In this document: in pieces, positions 28,714 to 38,742 of the stretch
Numbering within the stretch: position 1 is the first letter of the stretch
Layout: each line of letters begins with the position of its first letter
NCBI RefSeq assembly: GCF_024582815.1
Contig: NZ_CP102099.1
Coordinates: 2,356,001 to 2,420,000, forward strand
Direction of reading: 5' to 3'
DNA: 64,000 nucleotides
Origin: Acinetobacter colistiniresistens
Lineage (GTDB): Bacteria; Pseudomonadota; Gammaproteobacteria; Pseudomonadales; Moraxellaceae
Translations under genes and position numbers: made by a program
Notes under the pieces: model-generated
Database searches by the model: none
What the model was told of the DNA's origin: nothing
What the model saw: the letters and a program-made list of their open reading frames with translations, nothing else

Positions 28714-29198
28714 AATTTCTAGTCGATGCTTTTAAGCAACGATCAATTTTAACTTGCCGTTTCTTCTGATTTTGGCTGGCAATTTGTTGCTAGCTGTCGA
28801 TTAACGCTATCTAAAATAGAGTGGGCATGGTGTAGCGCAAACGGTGCGTATCAGTAAGGCTATTGCGGATGATTTGTCTGGTGTGAATACGGATTATGAA
28901 ATGCTCACTAAAATTCAGCGTAGCGATATTCTATTTGGCCGTTTTTTGGCGCCAATCGCGCTTGCGATGTCTAAAGGTTGATACGGCGTTACAGGAATGT
29001 TGAATCCAGGGAAAATGGTATCGTTTTAACCCGTATTCTTATTTTGGGAAAATGCCTCTTAAGTGAGAGGCATTTTTCTGTTTTTTCAAGGAAAAAGTTG
29101 CATGGTAGAAGGCTATGACGAATGACTGATTAGGCTTTATTTTGTTCTATATATGAATAAATATAATATGTTAGGCTAAATAAAAAAGGATGAAGTCT
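28714..29198. other. Stretch with probable decayed gene fragments
   Basis: No intact gene. From about 28824 a short open frame reads GHGVAQTVRISKAIADDL and on to LAPIALAMSKG before a stop at 28980, and a second frame just after gives GMLNPGKMVSF with a stop near 29030, a typical end of FAD-linked oxidases. They may be pieces of one or two deleted genes. A hairpin with T run (GCCTCTTAAG / TGAGAGGC, about 29054-29076) follows and could be the old terminator. Confidence 0.35.
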
Positions 29199-29360
29199 AT
29201 GGATATTATACAAGTGAAAGATTTTTCAGCAGTAACGGGGTACACGCAGGCCATTATGGAAATGGATGAGTGGATCCATACTCGACCTTATTTTTATCTC
29301 ATTAAAGAGCATTACTTGGTCGATGAGGCGATTCGATTGGAGTTTATTATTATTCAGTAA
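29199..29360 (+). CDS. Short ORF, 53 residues, possibly a gene fragment
   Basis: Starts with a good AAAAAGGATGAAG site upstream of the ATG and ends five bases before the next gene. Acidic and soluble with an aromatic middle (TRPYFYLIKEHYL). The C-terminal end IIIQ looks abrupt. It may be the remaining front of a longer protein or a small gene in operon with the HEAT-like pseudogene that follows. No family recognised. Confidence 0.4.
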   Translation: MDIIQVKDFSAVTGYTQAIMEMDEWIHTRPYFYLIKEHYLVDEAIRLEFIIIQ

Positions 29361-29365
29361 TAAAG

Positions 29366-29944
29366 ATGAGTATTTTAAAGGGAGATTCGGTTTTGGATTA
29401 TTATGCAAAAGTAGATGCATTCTGGGGGAGTGTGAATATTGCTGATGAAAATAAATTCACTTATTTGATGGAAATGTTTGAGCGTGGTGTTCAGCAAAGT
29501 GATACCGATATGCTTGAGTTTGTGGCTGATTTGGCATTTAAGATAGAAAATCAAGAGATCAAGGTTTCGGTTTTAAATCATTTATTATTGTTAGATGGGC
29601 ATGACCAGCATCAAATGGTAACAAAAGAGCTGTAAGATATTGCCCATCCATCAAGTGTGGCTAGTATTGCAAAGGTTCTAGAGCAGTGTTTTAAGCGGTT
29701 TAAGTATACGGCTTCTGATGATGATGGGGTCATCACAAAATGGTTTAGTCATGCCTTAGCGGATATTGGTACTGAAGAAGCGATAGCTTTAATAAGGCAA
29801 TATGCACAAAGCGAAAATGAAGAAATAGCCTGGGAGATGAAATACCGCTTAAGAAAGATAACAGATAAACAATATGGTAGTCTGATAAACAAACCTAAAA
29901 TGAATGTATTTAAGAAGTTTATGAGTGCTTTAAGTAAATTATGA
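29366..29944 (+). pseudogene. HEAT-repeat-like protein gene interrupted by an in-frame stop
   Basis: The frame from ATG 29366 runs 89 codons to a TAA at 29633-29635, then stays open in the same frame to 29944. A CAA in place of the TAA would give a 192-residue protein through KELQDIAHPSSV. The sequence has paired-helix repeats (about residues 15-45, 50-80, 90-125, 130-160) ending in a basic helix. Such short HEAT-like proteins are common as immunity proteins of polymorphic toxins. No toxin gene adjoins it here, so it may be an orphan. Nonsense mutation or base error. Confidence 0.65.
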
Positions 29945-30040
29945 TGAGGGGAAATATGGTTTCTTCCTGTTTCAAATCATAGACATAATAATCTAAATTA
30001 TTTTGTTATCTTTGCTTTTTACTTTATCAGAATTCAAATC

Positions 30041-30475
30041 ATGAAAAAGATCTTACTTTTAGGTGCAATTGTAGCCTCCTTGGCAGCGTGTTCAGCAACA
30101 CCAAATAAAGAGATGACGCCACCAAAAATTGGTATGGCAAACCCTGCCAGTAAATATTGTGTAGAGCAAGGTGGCCAGTTGGAAATTCGTAATGAAGCTA
30201 ATGGTCAGGTTGGATACTGTAAGCTGCCAAACGGTAAAGTGGTTGAGGAGTGGGCATTGTTTCGTGCAAGCCAGCCAAAATGTCTAGCTGATGAAGCGAC
30301 AAAGCTTATTGGTCAGTCAGGATTAAGCGAAGAGCAGATCAAACAAAAGACCAAGTCGGAAATTGTTCGCAGTGTTGGACCAAATCAGCCTGTTACTATG
30401 GATTATCGTGAAAATCGTGTAACGGTAACGATTGATCCTAAGTCTAAAAAGATTATTCAGGCGACTTGTGGCTAA
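30041..30475 (+). CDS. Lipoprotein with DUF333 and I78-inhibitor-like domains
   Basis: 144 residues. The signal peptide ends with lipobox LAAC (Cys 17). Residues about 33-75 are a DUF333 domain (NPASKYCVEQGGQLEI ... GYCKLPNGKVVEEWALFR). Residues about 80-144 resemble the I78 peptidase-inhibitor family (LIGQ, then VTMDYRENRVTVTID) and end in Cys. It would sit on the inner face of the outer membrane or in the periplasm and could guard against proteases. The fusion is deduced from patterns. The gene has its own terminator. Confidence 0.8.
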   Translation: MKKILLLGAIVASLAACSATPNKEMTPPKIGMANPASKYCVEQGGQLEIRNEANGQVGYCKLPNGKVVEEWALFRASQPKCLADEATKLIGQSGLSEEQIKQKTKSEIVRSVGPNQPVTMDYRENRVTVTIDPKSKKIIQATCG

Positions 30476-30494
30476 TTGTTAAAAGAGTATTTGG

Positions 30495-30533
30495 GCTCTC
30501 AATTAGATTAAATTTAATTGGGAGCTTTTTTAT
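30495..30533 (+). terminator. Terminator of the lipoprotein gene
   Basis: GCTCTCAATTA / TAATTGGGAGC stem (one G-T pair) with a T run. Confidence 0.75.
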
Positions 30534-30661
30534 ACGAGTGGTTACAGAAGACTTGATAAATTGAGAAATGTACCCATCAATTAGTTTATTAAGTTTATTT
30601 TATTTGTTGTGTCAAGACTGATTCATCAAGATTGCACAAGGTTTTAATTTCGAGATTTGAC

Positions 30662-31222
30662 ATGAATCTACTTCTTATCGTGGTATTTGGCACAATTGCT
30701 GAAGTTTTGGTCTGGATTGGCGTGGGTGACCTCGTTGGAAGTATGTGGTATGTGTTTTTCTGGTTTATTATCGCATTCTTCATTGGCTTGAATATGGTTC
30801 GTTCAAGTACATCAAGCATTATGCCGCAATTACAGCAAATGCAGATGAGTGGTCAAATGGGCAATGATCCAGCAGTCACCAAGAAGCTTGCAATTGCAAT
30901 GTCTGGTTTTCTGTTAATGATTCCAGGCTTGATTTCTGATGTTTTGGCGGTATTGATATTGATTCCATCGGTTCAGACAGCATTCCGTAATGCTTTAATG
31001 AAAACAATGGCGAAACGTCAACAAGCCATGATGGAAAAAATGATGGGTGGAATGGGGGGAGGTGCTGCTGGCCAGAACCCGTTTGCTGATCTGATGCGTC
31101 AAATGCAGGATATGCAAAATCAGCAGAGTGGTGGTCAATACCGTGATTCAAGCATTATTGACGGTGAAGCACGTGAAGTGAAGCCTGATCAAAAGAAAAT
31201 TGAATTTAAAGATGTGAACTGA
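30662..31222 (+). CDS. fxsA: FxsA family membrane protein
   Basis: About 186 residues from the ATG at 30662; an upstream TTG at 30632 lacks support. Three to four hydrophobic segments occupy the first 120 residues (MNLLLIVVFGTIAEVLVWI; VFFWFIIAFFIGL; GFLLMIPGLISDVLAVLIL), matching FxsA, an inner-membrane protein which in E. coli affects phage T7 exclusion by F. The cytosolic tail is Met/Gln/Gly rich (MMGGMGGGAAGQ), longer than in E. coli. Function in the cell is poorly known. Confidence 0.88.
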   Translation: MNLLLIVVFGTIAEVLVWIGVGDLVGSMWYVFFWFIIAFFIGLNMVRSSTSSIMPQLQQMQMSGQMGNDPAVTKKLAIAMSGFLLMIPGLISDVLAVLILIPSVQTAFRNALMKTMAKRQQAMMEKMMGGMGGGAAGQNPFADLMRQMQDMQNQQSGGQYRDSSIIDGEAREVKPDQKKIEFKDVN

Positions 31223-31246
31223 TTTTTTAATAGGTTTCAAATCAAG

Positions 31247-31277
31247 AAAAGCACACTCTCTAAAGTGTGCTTTTTTT
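31247..31277. terminator. Bidirectional terminator after fxsA
   Basis: GCACACT / AGTGTGC stem, six-base loop, A and T runs on the two sides. It may also serve the convergent small gene at 31276. Confidence 0.85.
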
Positions 31278-31461
31278 ATGCGTCATCTTTTTTATCTTGC
31301 TGGTTTGATGTTTGGTTTAAACCAGCAGGTTGGCCTATCTCTTTAGTTTGTGGCTGGTAATGGCTTGGCGGTAGTGTGGTGATTTCATTTTCAGACTGTT
31401 TGTATTTTCGACTGCGATTGGCTCGTTCGCGAAATCCACCTTTGTTGATTAGTTGGGTCAT
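31276..31461 (-). CDS. Small hydrophilic protein of unknown function
   Basis: 61 residues, very polar and Gln/Lys rich, with a basic front (NKGGFRERANRSRKYKQ) and an acidic tail (KKDDA). Probably disordered. It ends inside the terminator of fxsA. The ATG has weak ribosome-site support. No domain recognised. Confidence 0.5.
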   Translation of the reverse strand: MTQLINKGGFRERANRSRKYKQSENEITTLPPSHYQPQTKEIGQPAGLNQTSNQQDKKDDA

Positions 31462-31701
31462 GCTTATCCCACAATTCGTAAATAGCTTATTTTAGCAAAT
31501 TACGTGAAAGATCAAAATAATATTAATAACTTAAAGATTTTATTGAAAATAGGAGTCTAACCAAATTGTCATAAAAATTTGTTAATTTGAATGCGTAGGT
31601 CAGAAAACAAGATTGAATTCTCGTTTTTTTCTCTTAGGATAAAATTGCAACATTTGAAATTGTTGTAAAAAGAAAATAAAAATAAGTGGTAGGAGGAATA
31701 A

Positions 31702-31959
31702 ATGATGTTATATCAATATCATTGTGCATGTTGTGACAAGGTCGTCGCATCAACAGATAAAGAGTGCCCATATTGCGGTTCTCATCATATTCGTAGCCCG
31801 TATGGTTTATGGATGTTTTGTGTTGCAGCTTGTTTGGCTGTAGTTGTGGTGATCAAGCTTGCGCATTTATATACTCAACATCATCAAGAAGATCAACCTG
31901 TTCAAAACACCTCTCTATTTGAAATGTTTAAGCAAGATAATACCAATTCAAGTAAATAA
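31702..31959 (+). CDS. Zinc-ribbon membrane protein
   Basis: 85 residues. Residues 1-34 form a zinc ribbon with two CxxC pairs (CACCDK and CPYCGS). One membrane segment (about 39-57, MFCVAACLAVVVVIKLA) and a polar tail follow. AGGAGG lies just before the start. It resembles small zinc-ribbon proteins of unknown role. It is convergent with metK across a shared terminator. Confidence 0.75.
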   Translation: MMLYQYHCACCDKVVASTDKECPYCGSHHIRSPYGLWMFCVAACLAVVVVIKLAHLYTQHHQEDQPVQNTSLFEMFKQDNTNSSK

Positions 31960-31972
31960 TCTTGGGGGAAAT

Positions 31973-32000
31973 AAAAAAGCTCGCATTTGCGAGCTTTTTT
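31973..32000. terminator. Bidirectional terminator between the zinc-ribbon gene and metK
   Basis: Perfect GCTCGCA / TGCGAGC stem with a two-base loop and A/T runs on both sides. Confidence 0.88.
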
Positions 32001-32018
32001 ATGAAAGAGCAGTGCGGA

Positions 32019-33185
32019 TTACAATCCAGCAGCATCTTTAAGGATTTCAACTTTGTCTGTTTTTTCCCAAGTAAACGCAGAATCAGAACCTTCGCGACCA
32101 AAGTGGCCATAAGCTGCAGTTTGCTTATACATCGGCTGAATCAGATTCAACATACGTGTGATTCCGTATGGACGTAGATCAAAGTGTTCACGCACCAATT
32201 GAATGATTAGTTCATCTGATACTTTACCAGTATTGAAGGTATTGATAGAAATCGATGTTGGTTCTGCCACACCAATTGCATAACTCACTTGGATTTCACA
32301 TTTGTCTGCCAAACCAGCAGCAACAATATTTTTTGCCACATAACGGCCAGCATAAGCAGCAGAGCGGTCAACTTTCGATGGATCTTTACCAGAGAAAGCA
32401 CCACCACCATGTCGTGCCATACCACCATAAGTATCGACAATAATTTTACGGCCTGTTAAACCACAGTCACCTACAGGACCGCCAATCACAAACATACCTG
32501 TTGGATTGATATGGAATTTCGTACCGGCATGGAACATTTCAGCAGGGATGATCGGCTTAACGATTTCTTCAATAATCGCTTCTTTAAGCTGAATTTGAGA
32601 AATTTCAGGGTCGTGTTGAGTAGATAGTACAACAGCGTCTAAACGTACTGGTTTGCCATTTTCATAAGCAAAAGTGACTTGGCTTTTCGCATCTGGGCGT
32701 AACCACGGTAAAATACCAGAACGACGTAATTCTGCTTGACGCTCCATTAAGCGGTGCGCATAAGAGATTGGAGCAGGCATGAGTACATCTGTCTCTCGGC
32801 TTGCATAACCAAACATAAGACCTTGGTCACCAGCACCTTGATCTTCCGGTTTCTGGCGGTCAACACCTTGTGCAATCTCAGGAGACTGTTTCCCGATCAT
32901 GTTAATTACAGCACAGGTTGAACCATCAAAACCGAGGTCAGAATGGTGGTAGCCAATTCCGTTTACGGTTTGACGTACAATCGCTTCAAAGTCCACATTT
33001 GCTGTGGTTGTGATTTCACCAGCAAGAACAACCGCACCTGTTTTTACTAATGTTTCACAAGCGACACGCGCATACGGGTCTTCTTTTAGGATTGCATCTA
33101 AAATTGCATCGCTAATTTGGTCAGCCATTTTGTCTGGATGACCTTCGCTTACAGATTCTGAAGTAAAAACAGCATACTCGCGCAT
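32019..33185 (-). CDS. metK: S-adenosylmethionine synthetase
   Basis: 388 residues, full length. It makes S-adenosylmethionine from ATP and methionine in the cytosol. Family signatures are intact: [18 protein letters not shown] at the N-terminus, FGYASRET (methionine and ATP site), [16 protein letters not shown] (phosphate loop) and [15 protein letters not shown]. It is divergent from tkt across a 383-base gap. No riboswitch-like structure was recognised in the leader. Confidence 0.97.
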   Translation of the reverse strand: MREYAVFTSESVSEGHPDKMADQISDAILDAILKEDPYARVACETLVKTGAVVLAGEITTTANVDFEAIVRQTVNGIGYHHSDLGFDGSTCAVINMIGKQSPEIAQGVDRQKPEDQGAGDQGLMFGYASRETDVLMPAPISYAHRLMERQAELRRSGILPWLRPDAKSQVTFAYENGKPVRLDAVVLSTQHDPEISQIQLKEAIIEEIVKPIIPAEMFHAGTKFHINPTGMFVIGGPVGDCGLTGRKIIVDTYGGMARHGGGAFSGKDPSKVDRSAAYAGRYVAKNIVAAGLADKCEIQVSYAIGVAEPTSISINTFNTGKVSDELIIQLVREHFDLRPYGITRMLNLIQPMYKQTAAYGHFGREGSDSAFTWEKTDKVEILKDAAGL

Positions 33186-33568
33186 GAACGTCCTATCATT
33201 GGTATTTTCAAAAAGACAGAGTATGTTACATCGACTTGGCGCATAGGACTAGCACAAGCTGACTAAAAAGCATGAATTTATTTCATTTTCATGATGTTTT
33301 TATTGATATGAGTATCAGTAAAAGTGATATTTGGTGTTTTCTATATGAATAAATTTGTAATTCAGAAGTAAAATTCAGGTACTAATATTATGTGAGCTGT
33401 TTATCACATGAACATTTGCCCTCAGAATACCAAATGAATGCGGGAAAAATAAGAAATATCGTGTATTGCACTTTACCCACTGTCGTTTTTTTAAGACAAT
33501 AGTCTCAGTTTTTGAAAGATGGTTTCTCATCTTCTCTCATCTTATTTGATTTAATCGGATTCTGACTT
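33186..33568. promoter_or_regulatory. Divergent metK-tkt intergenic region
   Basis: 383 bases without an ORF. It must hold both promoters. A dyad GACAGTGGG / CCCACTGTC-like arrangement near 33475-33485 (CCCACTGTCG) is single-sided only. No known riboswitch was recognised. Confidence 0.45.
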
Positions 33569-35557
33569 ATGACAACCCCTTTAAATGAACGTCGTATTGC
33601 AAACGCAATTCGTGTCTTGGCAATGGATGCTGTGCAACAAGCAAACTCAGGGCATCCAGGTGCACCAATGGGGATGGCAGATATCGCTGATGTGGTTTGG
33701 CGTGAATTTTTAAATCATAACCCAAGCAACCCGCAATGGGCGAACCGCGACCGTTTCGTATTGTCGAATGGCCATGGTTCAATGTTGCAATACGCATTAT
33801 TGCATTTGACTGGTTATGATTTATCTATTGAAGATTTAAAGCAATTCCGTCAATTACATTCTAAAACACCTGGCCACCCTGAATATGGTTATGCGCCTGG
33901 TATTGAAACTACAACAGGTCCTTTGGGTCAGGGTATTGCCAATGCGGTTGGTTTCGCTTTAGCTGAAAAAACTTTGGCCGCTCAGTTCAATAAAGACGGT
34001 TTAAATGTTGTTGATCACTTCACTTACTGTTTCTTGGGTGATGGCTGTTTGATGGAAGGTATTTCTCACGAAGTATGTTCACTTGCAGGTACTCTGGGTC
34101 TCGGTAAACTTGTTGCGTACTATGATGACAATGGTATTTCGATTGATGGTGAAGTTGAAGGTTGGTTCAGTGATGACACTGAACAGCGTTTCAAAGCGTA
34201 TGGTTGGCAAGTTCTTCGTGTAGACGGCCATGATGCCGCTGCCATTCGCCAAGCAACTGTTGAAGCGAAAGCTGAAACCAATAAACCAACGATCATTATC
34301 TGTAAAACGATTATTGGTCTAGGTTCACCAAATAAACAAGGTAAAGAAGATTGCCATGGTGCACCATTGGGTAAAGACGAAATCGTTTTAACCCGTGAAG
34401 CATTAGGCTGGAAAGAAGATTCATTTGTTATTCCTGAAGATGTATATGCAGCTTGGGATGCAAAAGCAAAAGGTCAAACGTCTGAAGCAGCTTGGAATGA
34501 ATTGTTCGCTCAATACCAAGCAAAATATCCAACTGAAGCGGCTGAATTATTACGTCGTATCAATGGCGATTTACCTGCTGAATTTGCTGCACAGGCAGAT
34601 GCATTTATTGCTGAAACCAACGCAAAAGCAGAAACCATTGCAACACGTAAAGCAAGCCAAAATACCTTACAGGCCTTTGGTCCATTACTTCCTGAGTTAT
34701 TAGGTGGTTCTGCTGACTTGGCGGGTTCTAACTTAACACTTTGGAAAGGTTGCCAAGGCGTACAAGACAACCCTGCGGGTAACTATGTGTATTACGGTGT
34801 TCGTGAATTCGGTATGACCGCAATTGCAAACGGTGTGGCTTTACACGGTGGTTTTGTTCCTTACGTTGCAACATTCTTGATGTTTATGGAATATGCACGC
34901 AATGCTGTACGTATGTCTGCATTGATGAAGCAACGTGTGATTCATGTGTATACGCACGACTCGATCGGTTTAGGTGAAGATGGTCCAACGCATCAACCAA
35001 TCGAACAAATTGCATCGTTACGCGGTACGCCGAACTTAAATACTTGGCGTCCATGTGACACAGTTGAAGCAGCTGTTTCTTGGAAATCTGCACTTCAACG
35101 TAAAGATGGCCCATCAGCGTTAATCTTCTCTCGTCAAAACTTGCCATTCCAAGCACGTAATGAAGCTCAAATTCAAAACGTTGCAAAAGGTGGTTATGTA
35201 CTTGCTGAAGAAAAAGGCGAGTTAAAAGCAATTATCATCGCAACAGGTTCAGAAGTTTCATTGGCGATGGAAGCATATGCACAGCTTGAAGGTGTGCGTG
35301 TTGTGTCTATGCCGTGTGCTGAAGAGTTTATGAAGCAAGATGCTGCATATCGTGAAGCGGTATTACCAGCGCATATCCGCGCGCGTGTAGCGGTAGAAGC
35401 GGCTCATGTGGATTACTGGTGGAAGTTTGTTGGTTTAGACGGCAAAGTGATCGGTATGACGACTTACGGCGAATCTGCACCAGCAAAAGACTTGTTCCAA
35501 TTCTTCGGTATCACCACTGAAGCGGTTGTTGCTGCGGTTAAAGAATTGACTGCTTAA
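33569..35557 (+). CDS. tkt: Transketolase
   Basis: 662 residues, normal length. It transfers two-carbon units in the pentose phosphate pathway with thiamine diphosphate. The ThDP motif is [12 protein letters not shown] with the closing NGI region ([11 protein letters not shown]). The substrate histidines are in SGHPGAPMG and NGHGSML, and the PYR domain has the catalytic Glu within [14 protein letters not shown]. It has a separate terminator. Nothing abnormal. Confidence 0.97.
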   Translation: MTTPLNERRIANAIRVLAMDAVQQANSGHPGAPMGMADIADVVWREFLNHNPSNPQWANRDRFVLSNGHGSMLQYALLHLTGYDLSIEDLKQFRQLHSKTPGHPEYGYAPGIETTTGPLGQGIANAVGFALAEKTLAAQFNKDGLNVVDHFTYCFLGDGCLMEGISHEVCSLAGTLGLGKLVAYYDDNGISIDGEVEGWFSDDTEQRFKAYGWQVLRVDGHDAAAIRQATVEAKAETNKPTIIICKTIIGLGSPNKQGKEDCHGAPLGKDEIVLTREALGWKEDSFVIPEDVYAAWDAKAKGQTSEAAWNELFAQYQAKYPTEAAELLRRINGDLPAEFAAQADAFIAETNAKAETIATRKASQNTLQAFGPLLPELLGGSADLAGSNLTLWKGCQGVQDNPAGNYVYYGVREFGMTAIANGVALHGGFVPYVATFLMFMEYARNAVRMSALMKQRVIHVYTHDSIGLGEDGPTHQPIEQIASLRGTPNLNTWRPCDTVEAAVSWKSALQRKDGPSALIFSRQNLPFQARNEAQIQNVAKGGYVLAEEKGELKAIIIATGSEVSLAMEAYAQLEGVRVVSMPCAEEFMKQDAAYREAVLPAHIRARVAVEAAHVDYWWKFVGLDGKVIGMTTYGESAPAKDLFQFFGITTEAVVAAVKELTA

Positions 35558-35576
35558 TTGAATGAAGTAGTATAAA

Positions 35577-35604
35577 AAGGCGTCCTGATTAAGGGCGCTT
35601 TTTT
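35577..35604 (+). terminator. Terminator of tkt
   Basis: GGCGTCC / GGGCGC stem with one G-T pair and a long T run, about 20 bases after the stop. Confidence 0.7.
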
Positions 35605-35630
35605 TTATGATGATTAAATGGAATATAAAA

Positions 35631-36164
35631 ATGAGACGGTTTGGATTATCAAATAAAAAAGAACGGGGAATTCCACGTAAACTAAGAAATTTTAAGTGTT
35701 GGAGTGAAAGTTTTAAAGGATATTTTCCTGATTTAGAGGGGGATGAAGAGCGATATTATAATTGGAAGATACCTGTACCCATGAATATGGTTCAAGGAAA
35801 ACATGCTCAACAAGAAATAAAGGCTGAGTGTGCTCAATATCTTATTAATGCTTGTCAGTATTTAATTGAAGCAAAACCTCAAGGACTAAAATTCTGTAAA
35901 GTGGCATGTGTCATTGTGCAACCAGATATGTTTGCTAGTGAAATTTGTTTATATTTAGATGAAGATTATTTTAATGCCCATACCTTATCGGCAGGTTCTT
36001 ATGATCCCCAATATCTTTTAGCGGACAGGCTAAGTTTGGCCAAAAATTGGAGGCTACAAATTCCTGATCACATGTATGAACGAGGAATACGTATTCATTA
36101 TATTGATCTGAAGGATGAATCAGCGAATTATATAGCTGATCAGTGGTACTTTATTGAAACTTAA
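35631..36164 (+). CDS. DUF3916-like protein
   Basis: About 177 residues from the Met at 35631; an ORF start at 35607 lies against the tkt terminator and is unlikely. The basic N-terminus (MRRFGLSNKKERGIPRKLR), then a Trp-rich segment and the block KIPVPMNMVQGKHAQQEIK resemble DUF3916, a family often found near polymorphic toxins as a likely immunity protein. Here it is a lone gene, followed 18 bases later by a broken orphan gene. The assignment is from memory of the pattern, so moderate. Confidence 0.65.
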   Translation: MRRFGLSNKKERGIPRKLRNFKCWSESFKGYFPDLEGDEERYYNWKIPVPMNMVQGKHAQQEIKAECAQYLINACQYLIEAKPQGLKFCKVACVIVQPDMFASEICLYLDEDYFNAHTLSAGSYDPQYLLADRLSLAKNWRLQIPDHMYERGIRIHYIDLKDESANYIADQWYFIET

Positions 36165-36181
36165 AAGAGTGAGATATTGTG

Positions 36182-36671
36182 ATGAGAAAGGAATTCGAAC
36201 TTCATACTTTTGATGAAATATTAAATATTGGTATTTGGAAAATCTAAGTAAAAAGAAATATTTTGGCAGTGTGCAGAATATAATTTTTTATATCGTGCAT
36301 TACAAGAAAGTTTCAAAAACAAAAATGGTGATCCAGCATTTGGTGGTGATTATGCTTATCTTATGCATGCCTATTTTGAAGAGGCTATCCAAGCTCGGGT
36401 TAAATATCATCACATGCCAAGTTGGACAAAGTTACAGGGAAAAATATTAATATTTGATGTGCACTCATCAATGTTTGACTGTTTGGGTGAAAAAGAAACA
36501 GGTGGATTTATAGATGGTTGTGATACACCACCACCCGAGTTTTGGATTCATTTCGATGGAAAAAATTTATATTCATTTATTCCAAATGAGCTCACAAATA
36601 TTGTCGACTTAGCAATAGATATCTCGATGAGTGGCTCATTGGAATGGTATACGGATGTGATTGAAATTTAG
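36182..36671 (+). pseudogene. Orphan gene with two frameshifts, immunity-like
   Basis: The ATG at 36182 opens a frame (MRKEFELHTFDEILNIG) that stops at 36244. The DNA then reads through two other frames: LENLSKK, then EIFWQCAEYNF onward, ending at 36671. One T added near 36235 and one A added to the five-A run near 36250 would give a single protein of about 163 residues. The C-terminal part is acidic and aromatic with a CDTPPPEFWIHF core. It follows the DUF3916-like gene closely, as in arrays of immunity genes. Decay or base errors. Confidence 0.6.
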
Positions 36672-36684
36672 TGTAATCGGTCAT

Positions 36685-37095
36685 TCATCCAATACTTAAT
36701 TCACTCTGAATCGAAATATTTGATGTTAATAACTTATGAATCGGGCAGCTTTCTGCGACTTTTAACAAACGTTTATGCTGATCCTCGGTAAATTCACCTT
36801 TTAAGATAATTTTACGCTCAATATTATTCTGTCCTGATTCTGGCTCACCATTGGGATTCAAGGCTAAATCGATCTGAACATGATCAATCTTAATCCCTTT
36901 GTGATTGGCGTACATTTCCAAAGTAATGGTGGTACAGGCGCCTAAAGCCGAAAGTAAAAGCTGAACAGGGTTCGGTGCAGTATCTTGACCACCTTTGTTG
37001 GCAGGTTCATCTGCATACCAGGTATGGCCAGCAGGATCTGTCAACGTAACGCGATAAGATGTAGATGTACTAAGTGCTTGAGCTGTATGAGTCAT
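36685..37095 (-). CDS. OsmC/YhfA family protein
   Basis: 136 residues. Two cysteines are in the positions of the OsmC family: GACTTITLEMYANHKG and ESCPIHKLL. They form the peroxidatic and resolving pair that reduces organic hydroperoxides in OsmC/Ohr proteins. The sequence is closer to the YhfA-like branch. Convergent with the preceding orphan gene. Cytosolic. Confidence 0.88.
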   Translation of the reverse strand: MTHTAQALSTSTSYRVTLTDPAGHTWYADEPANKGGQDTAPNPVQLLLSALGACTTITLEMYANHKGIKIDHVQIDLALNPNGEPESGQNNIERKIILKGEFTEDQHKRLLKVAESCPIHKLLTSNISIQSELSIG

Positions 37096-37322
37096 ATTTT
37101 ACCTTGTTGTTTATCGTGAAGTATCTAAATCAAAATAGACCGATTGACCACATCTGCTTGCTGATCAATTGTCCTGTATTGAGTTGTCTTATGATATTGA
37201 TTTTTGATAAGTGCTGTAACGCTTTTATTGTTGCACTGGTGAAACATATCGTTTTATAAAGACTAGTGAATAAAAATACTTGATCTATACACTAATCACT
37301 ATATCAAACAAGGATATGAAAA

Positions 37323-37901
37323 ATGCAATTTAAAACATTAAGTCTCGGGTTAGCAATTACTTTAGCAAGTTCGGTTACATTGGCTGCGCCAGTCGACTAT
37401 AAAATTGACCCAACGCATACGGCGACAGTATTCAGTTGGAATCACTTTGGTTTCTCTACACCAAGTGCAAATTTCACCGATATTCAAGGGACAATTAAAG
37501 TTGATAATGCAAAACCTGCAAATTCATCTGTAGAAGTGACGATTCCTTTAAGCAGTGTAAATACCAATGTTGCTGCGTTGGATAAAGAGTTCCAAGAAGA
37601 AGCTTGGTTTAATGCTGCAAAATATCCAAACATTACCTTTAAAAGTACCAAAGTAGAAACTAAAGACAAGAAACACTTTAAAATTACAGGTGATTTAACC
37701 GTTAAAGGCGTAACTAAACCTGTAGTATTAGATGCTGTACTGAATAAGCAAGGTGAGCATCCAATGGCGAAAGTACCTGCAATTGGTTTCAATGCTACAA
37801 CAAGCTTTAACCGTTCTGCATTTGGTATCGGCAATTATGTTCCCAATGTTGGTGACAAGATCACTGTGAATATTACAACTGAAGCAACTGCTGCGAAGTA
37901 A
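37323..37901 (+). CDS. YceI family periplasmic lipid-binding protein
   Basis: 192 residues with a signal peptide (cut after TLAA near residue 21). The rest is a YceI beta barrel: DYKIDPTHTATVFSWNHFGFS, the WFNAAKYPNITFKSTKV motif and FKITGDLTVKGVTKPVVLD. Family members bind isoprenoid chains in the periplasm. AGGATA precedes the start. It has its own terminator. Confidence 0.93.
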   Translation: MQFKTLSLGLAITLASSVTLAAPVDYKIDPTHTATVFSWNHFGFSTPSANFTDIQGTIKVDNAKPANSSVEVTIPLSSVNTNVAALDKEFQEEAWFNAAKYPNITFKSTKVETKDKKHFKITGDLTVKGVTKPVVLDAVLNKQGEHPMAKVPAIGFNATTSFNRSAFGIGNYVPNVGDKITVNITTEATAAK

Positions 37902-37914
37902 TATCTTATTGCAT

Positions 37915-37947
37915 AAAAAAGCCTAGACCGTGATCTAGGCTTTTTTT
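37915..37947 (+). terminator. Terminator of the yceI-like gene
   Basis: Perfect GCCTAGA / TCTAGGC stem, six-base loop, A and T runs on each side. Confidence 0.88.
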
Positions 37948-38031
37948 GTTGTATATGATTTTGATCGTACAGATTATTAAAATACTAATATTGAGTTAAA
38001 ATAAGAATTCTAATAATTAATCTCTTAAAAA

Positions 38032-38709
38032 TTAGCTATGTTTTATTTTGGATCTACGTTTGGATTGATAGATATAGCGAATGGAATCGACCACTTCACC
38101 AACAAAAATACATTCTTCATCGAGTGGAATGATATTGGGCTTGAATTCCGGATTCAGTGCTTGTAAGTATCGTGAATTATCGGTTTCGATGACGAGGCGT
38201 TTGAATGTCGCATCTTCATGTTTTCTCACCACAATCATGTCACCTGATTGCATATCGCTATATTGCACGGTAGGGTCAACCAAAATGTAATCTCCCTCAT
38301 GGAAAACAGGATAATTACTCAGACCTTGTACTTTTAAATAAAAGCAGTCATCACAATCATCAGGCAGAGGCAGCCATTCCTCAATTTGGGTGATATCAAC
38401 CGATTCAACATTGGTAAACACACCAGCTTGTACCCAAGATAGCACAGGTGCCATATTGGCCTTTACGGCGGTGATGTTGGAAACATCATCTTGGCTAGAT
38501 TCTTTCGGCGTGGCAGTACCAAGACCTGTTTGTAGCCAATAGGCATCTACACCCAGAAAATTAGCAATTGAGGGTAAATGAGATGAGGAACTGACCAGTC
38601 CAGTCTCAAGCTGGCTGAGCGCTGATTGGGTAATACCTACAGCTGCAACCACATCTTTTTGAGACTTCTTGGCTTTTTTTCTTGCTTCTTTGAGTCGATC
38701 TTTAAGCAT
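38032..38709 (-). CDS. CI-like repressor with self-cleavage (S24) domain
   Basis: 225 residues. Residues 5-60 are a phage-type HTH (SQKDVVAAVGITQSALSQLE). Residues about 90-215 are a LexA/CI/UmuD-type S24 peptidase: cleavage site A95-G96 in SWVQAGVF, catalytic S131 and K170 (FKRL). All needed residues are present, so RecA-stimulated self-cleavage during DNA damage is expected. It is divergent from a Cro-like gene across three operator-like sites, the design of a lambdoid switch. Not the general LexA of the cell (too phage-like, and Acinetobacter uses UmuDAb). Confidence 0.92.
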   Translation of the reverse strand: MLKDRLKEARKKAKKSQKDVVAAVGITQSALSQLETGLVSSSSHLPSIANFLGVDAYWLQTGLGTATPKESSQDDVSNITAVKANMAPVLSWVQAGVFTNVESVDITQIEEWLPLPDDCDDCFYLKVQGLSNYPVFHEGDYILVDPTVQYSDMQSGDMIVVRKHEDATFKRLVIETDNSRYLQALNPEFKPNIIPLDEECIFVGEVVDSIRYIYQSKRRSKIKHS

Positions 38710-38742
38710 TTTTAATGCACCTTAAATCAATAAATTAAGAAT

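Noticed and set aside
33186..33568. A SAM riboswitch upstream of metK
   Set aside because: No conserved riboswitch core was recognised in the leader.
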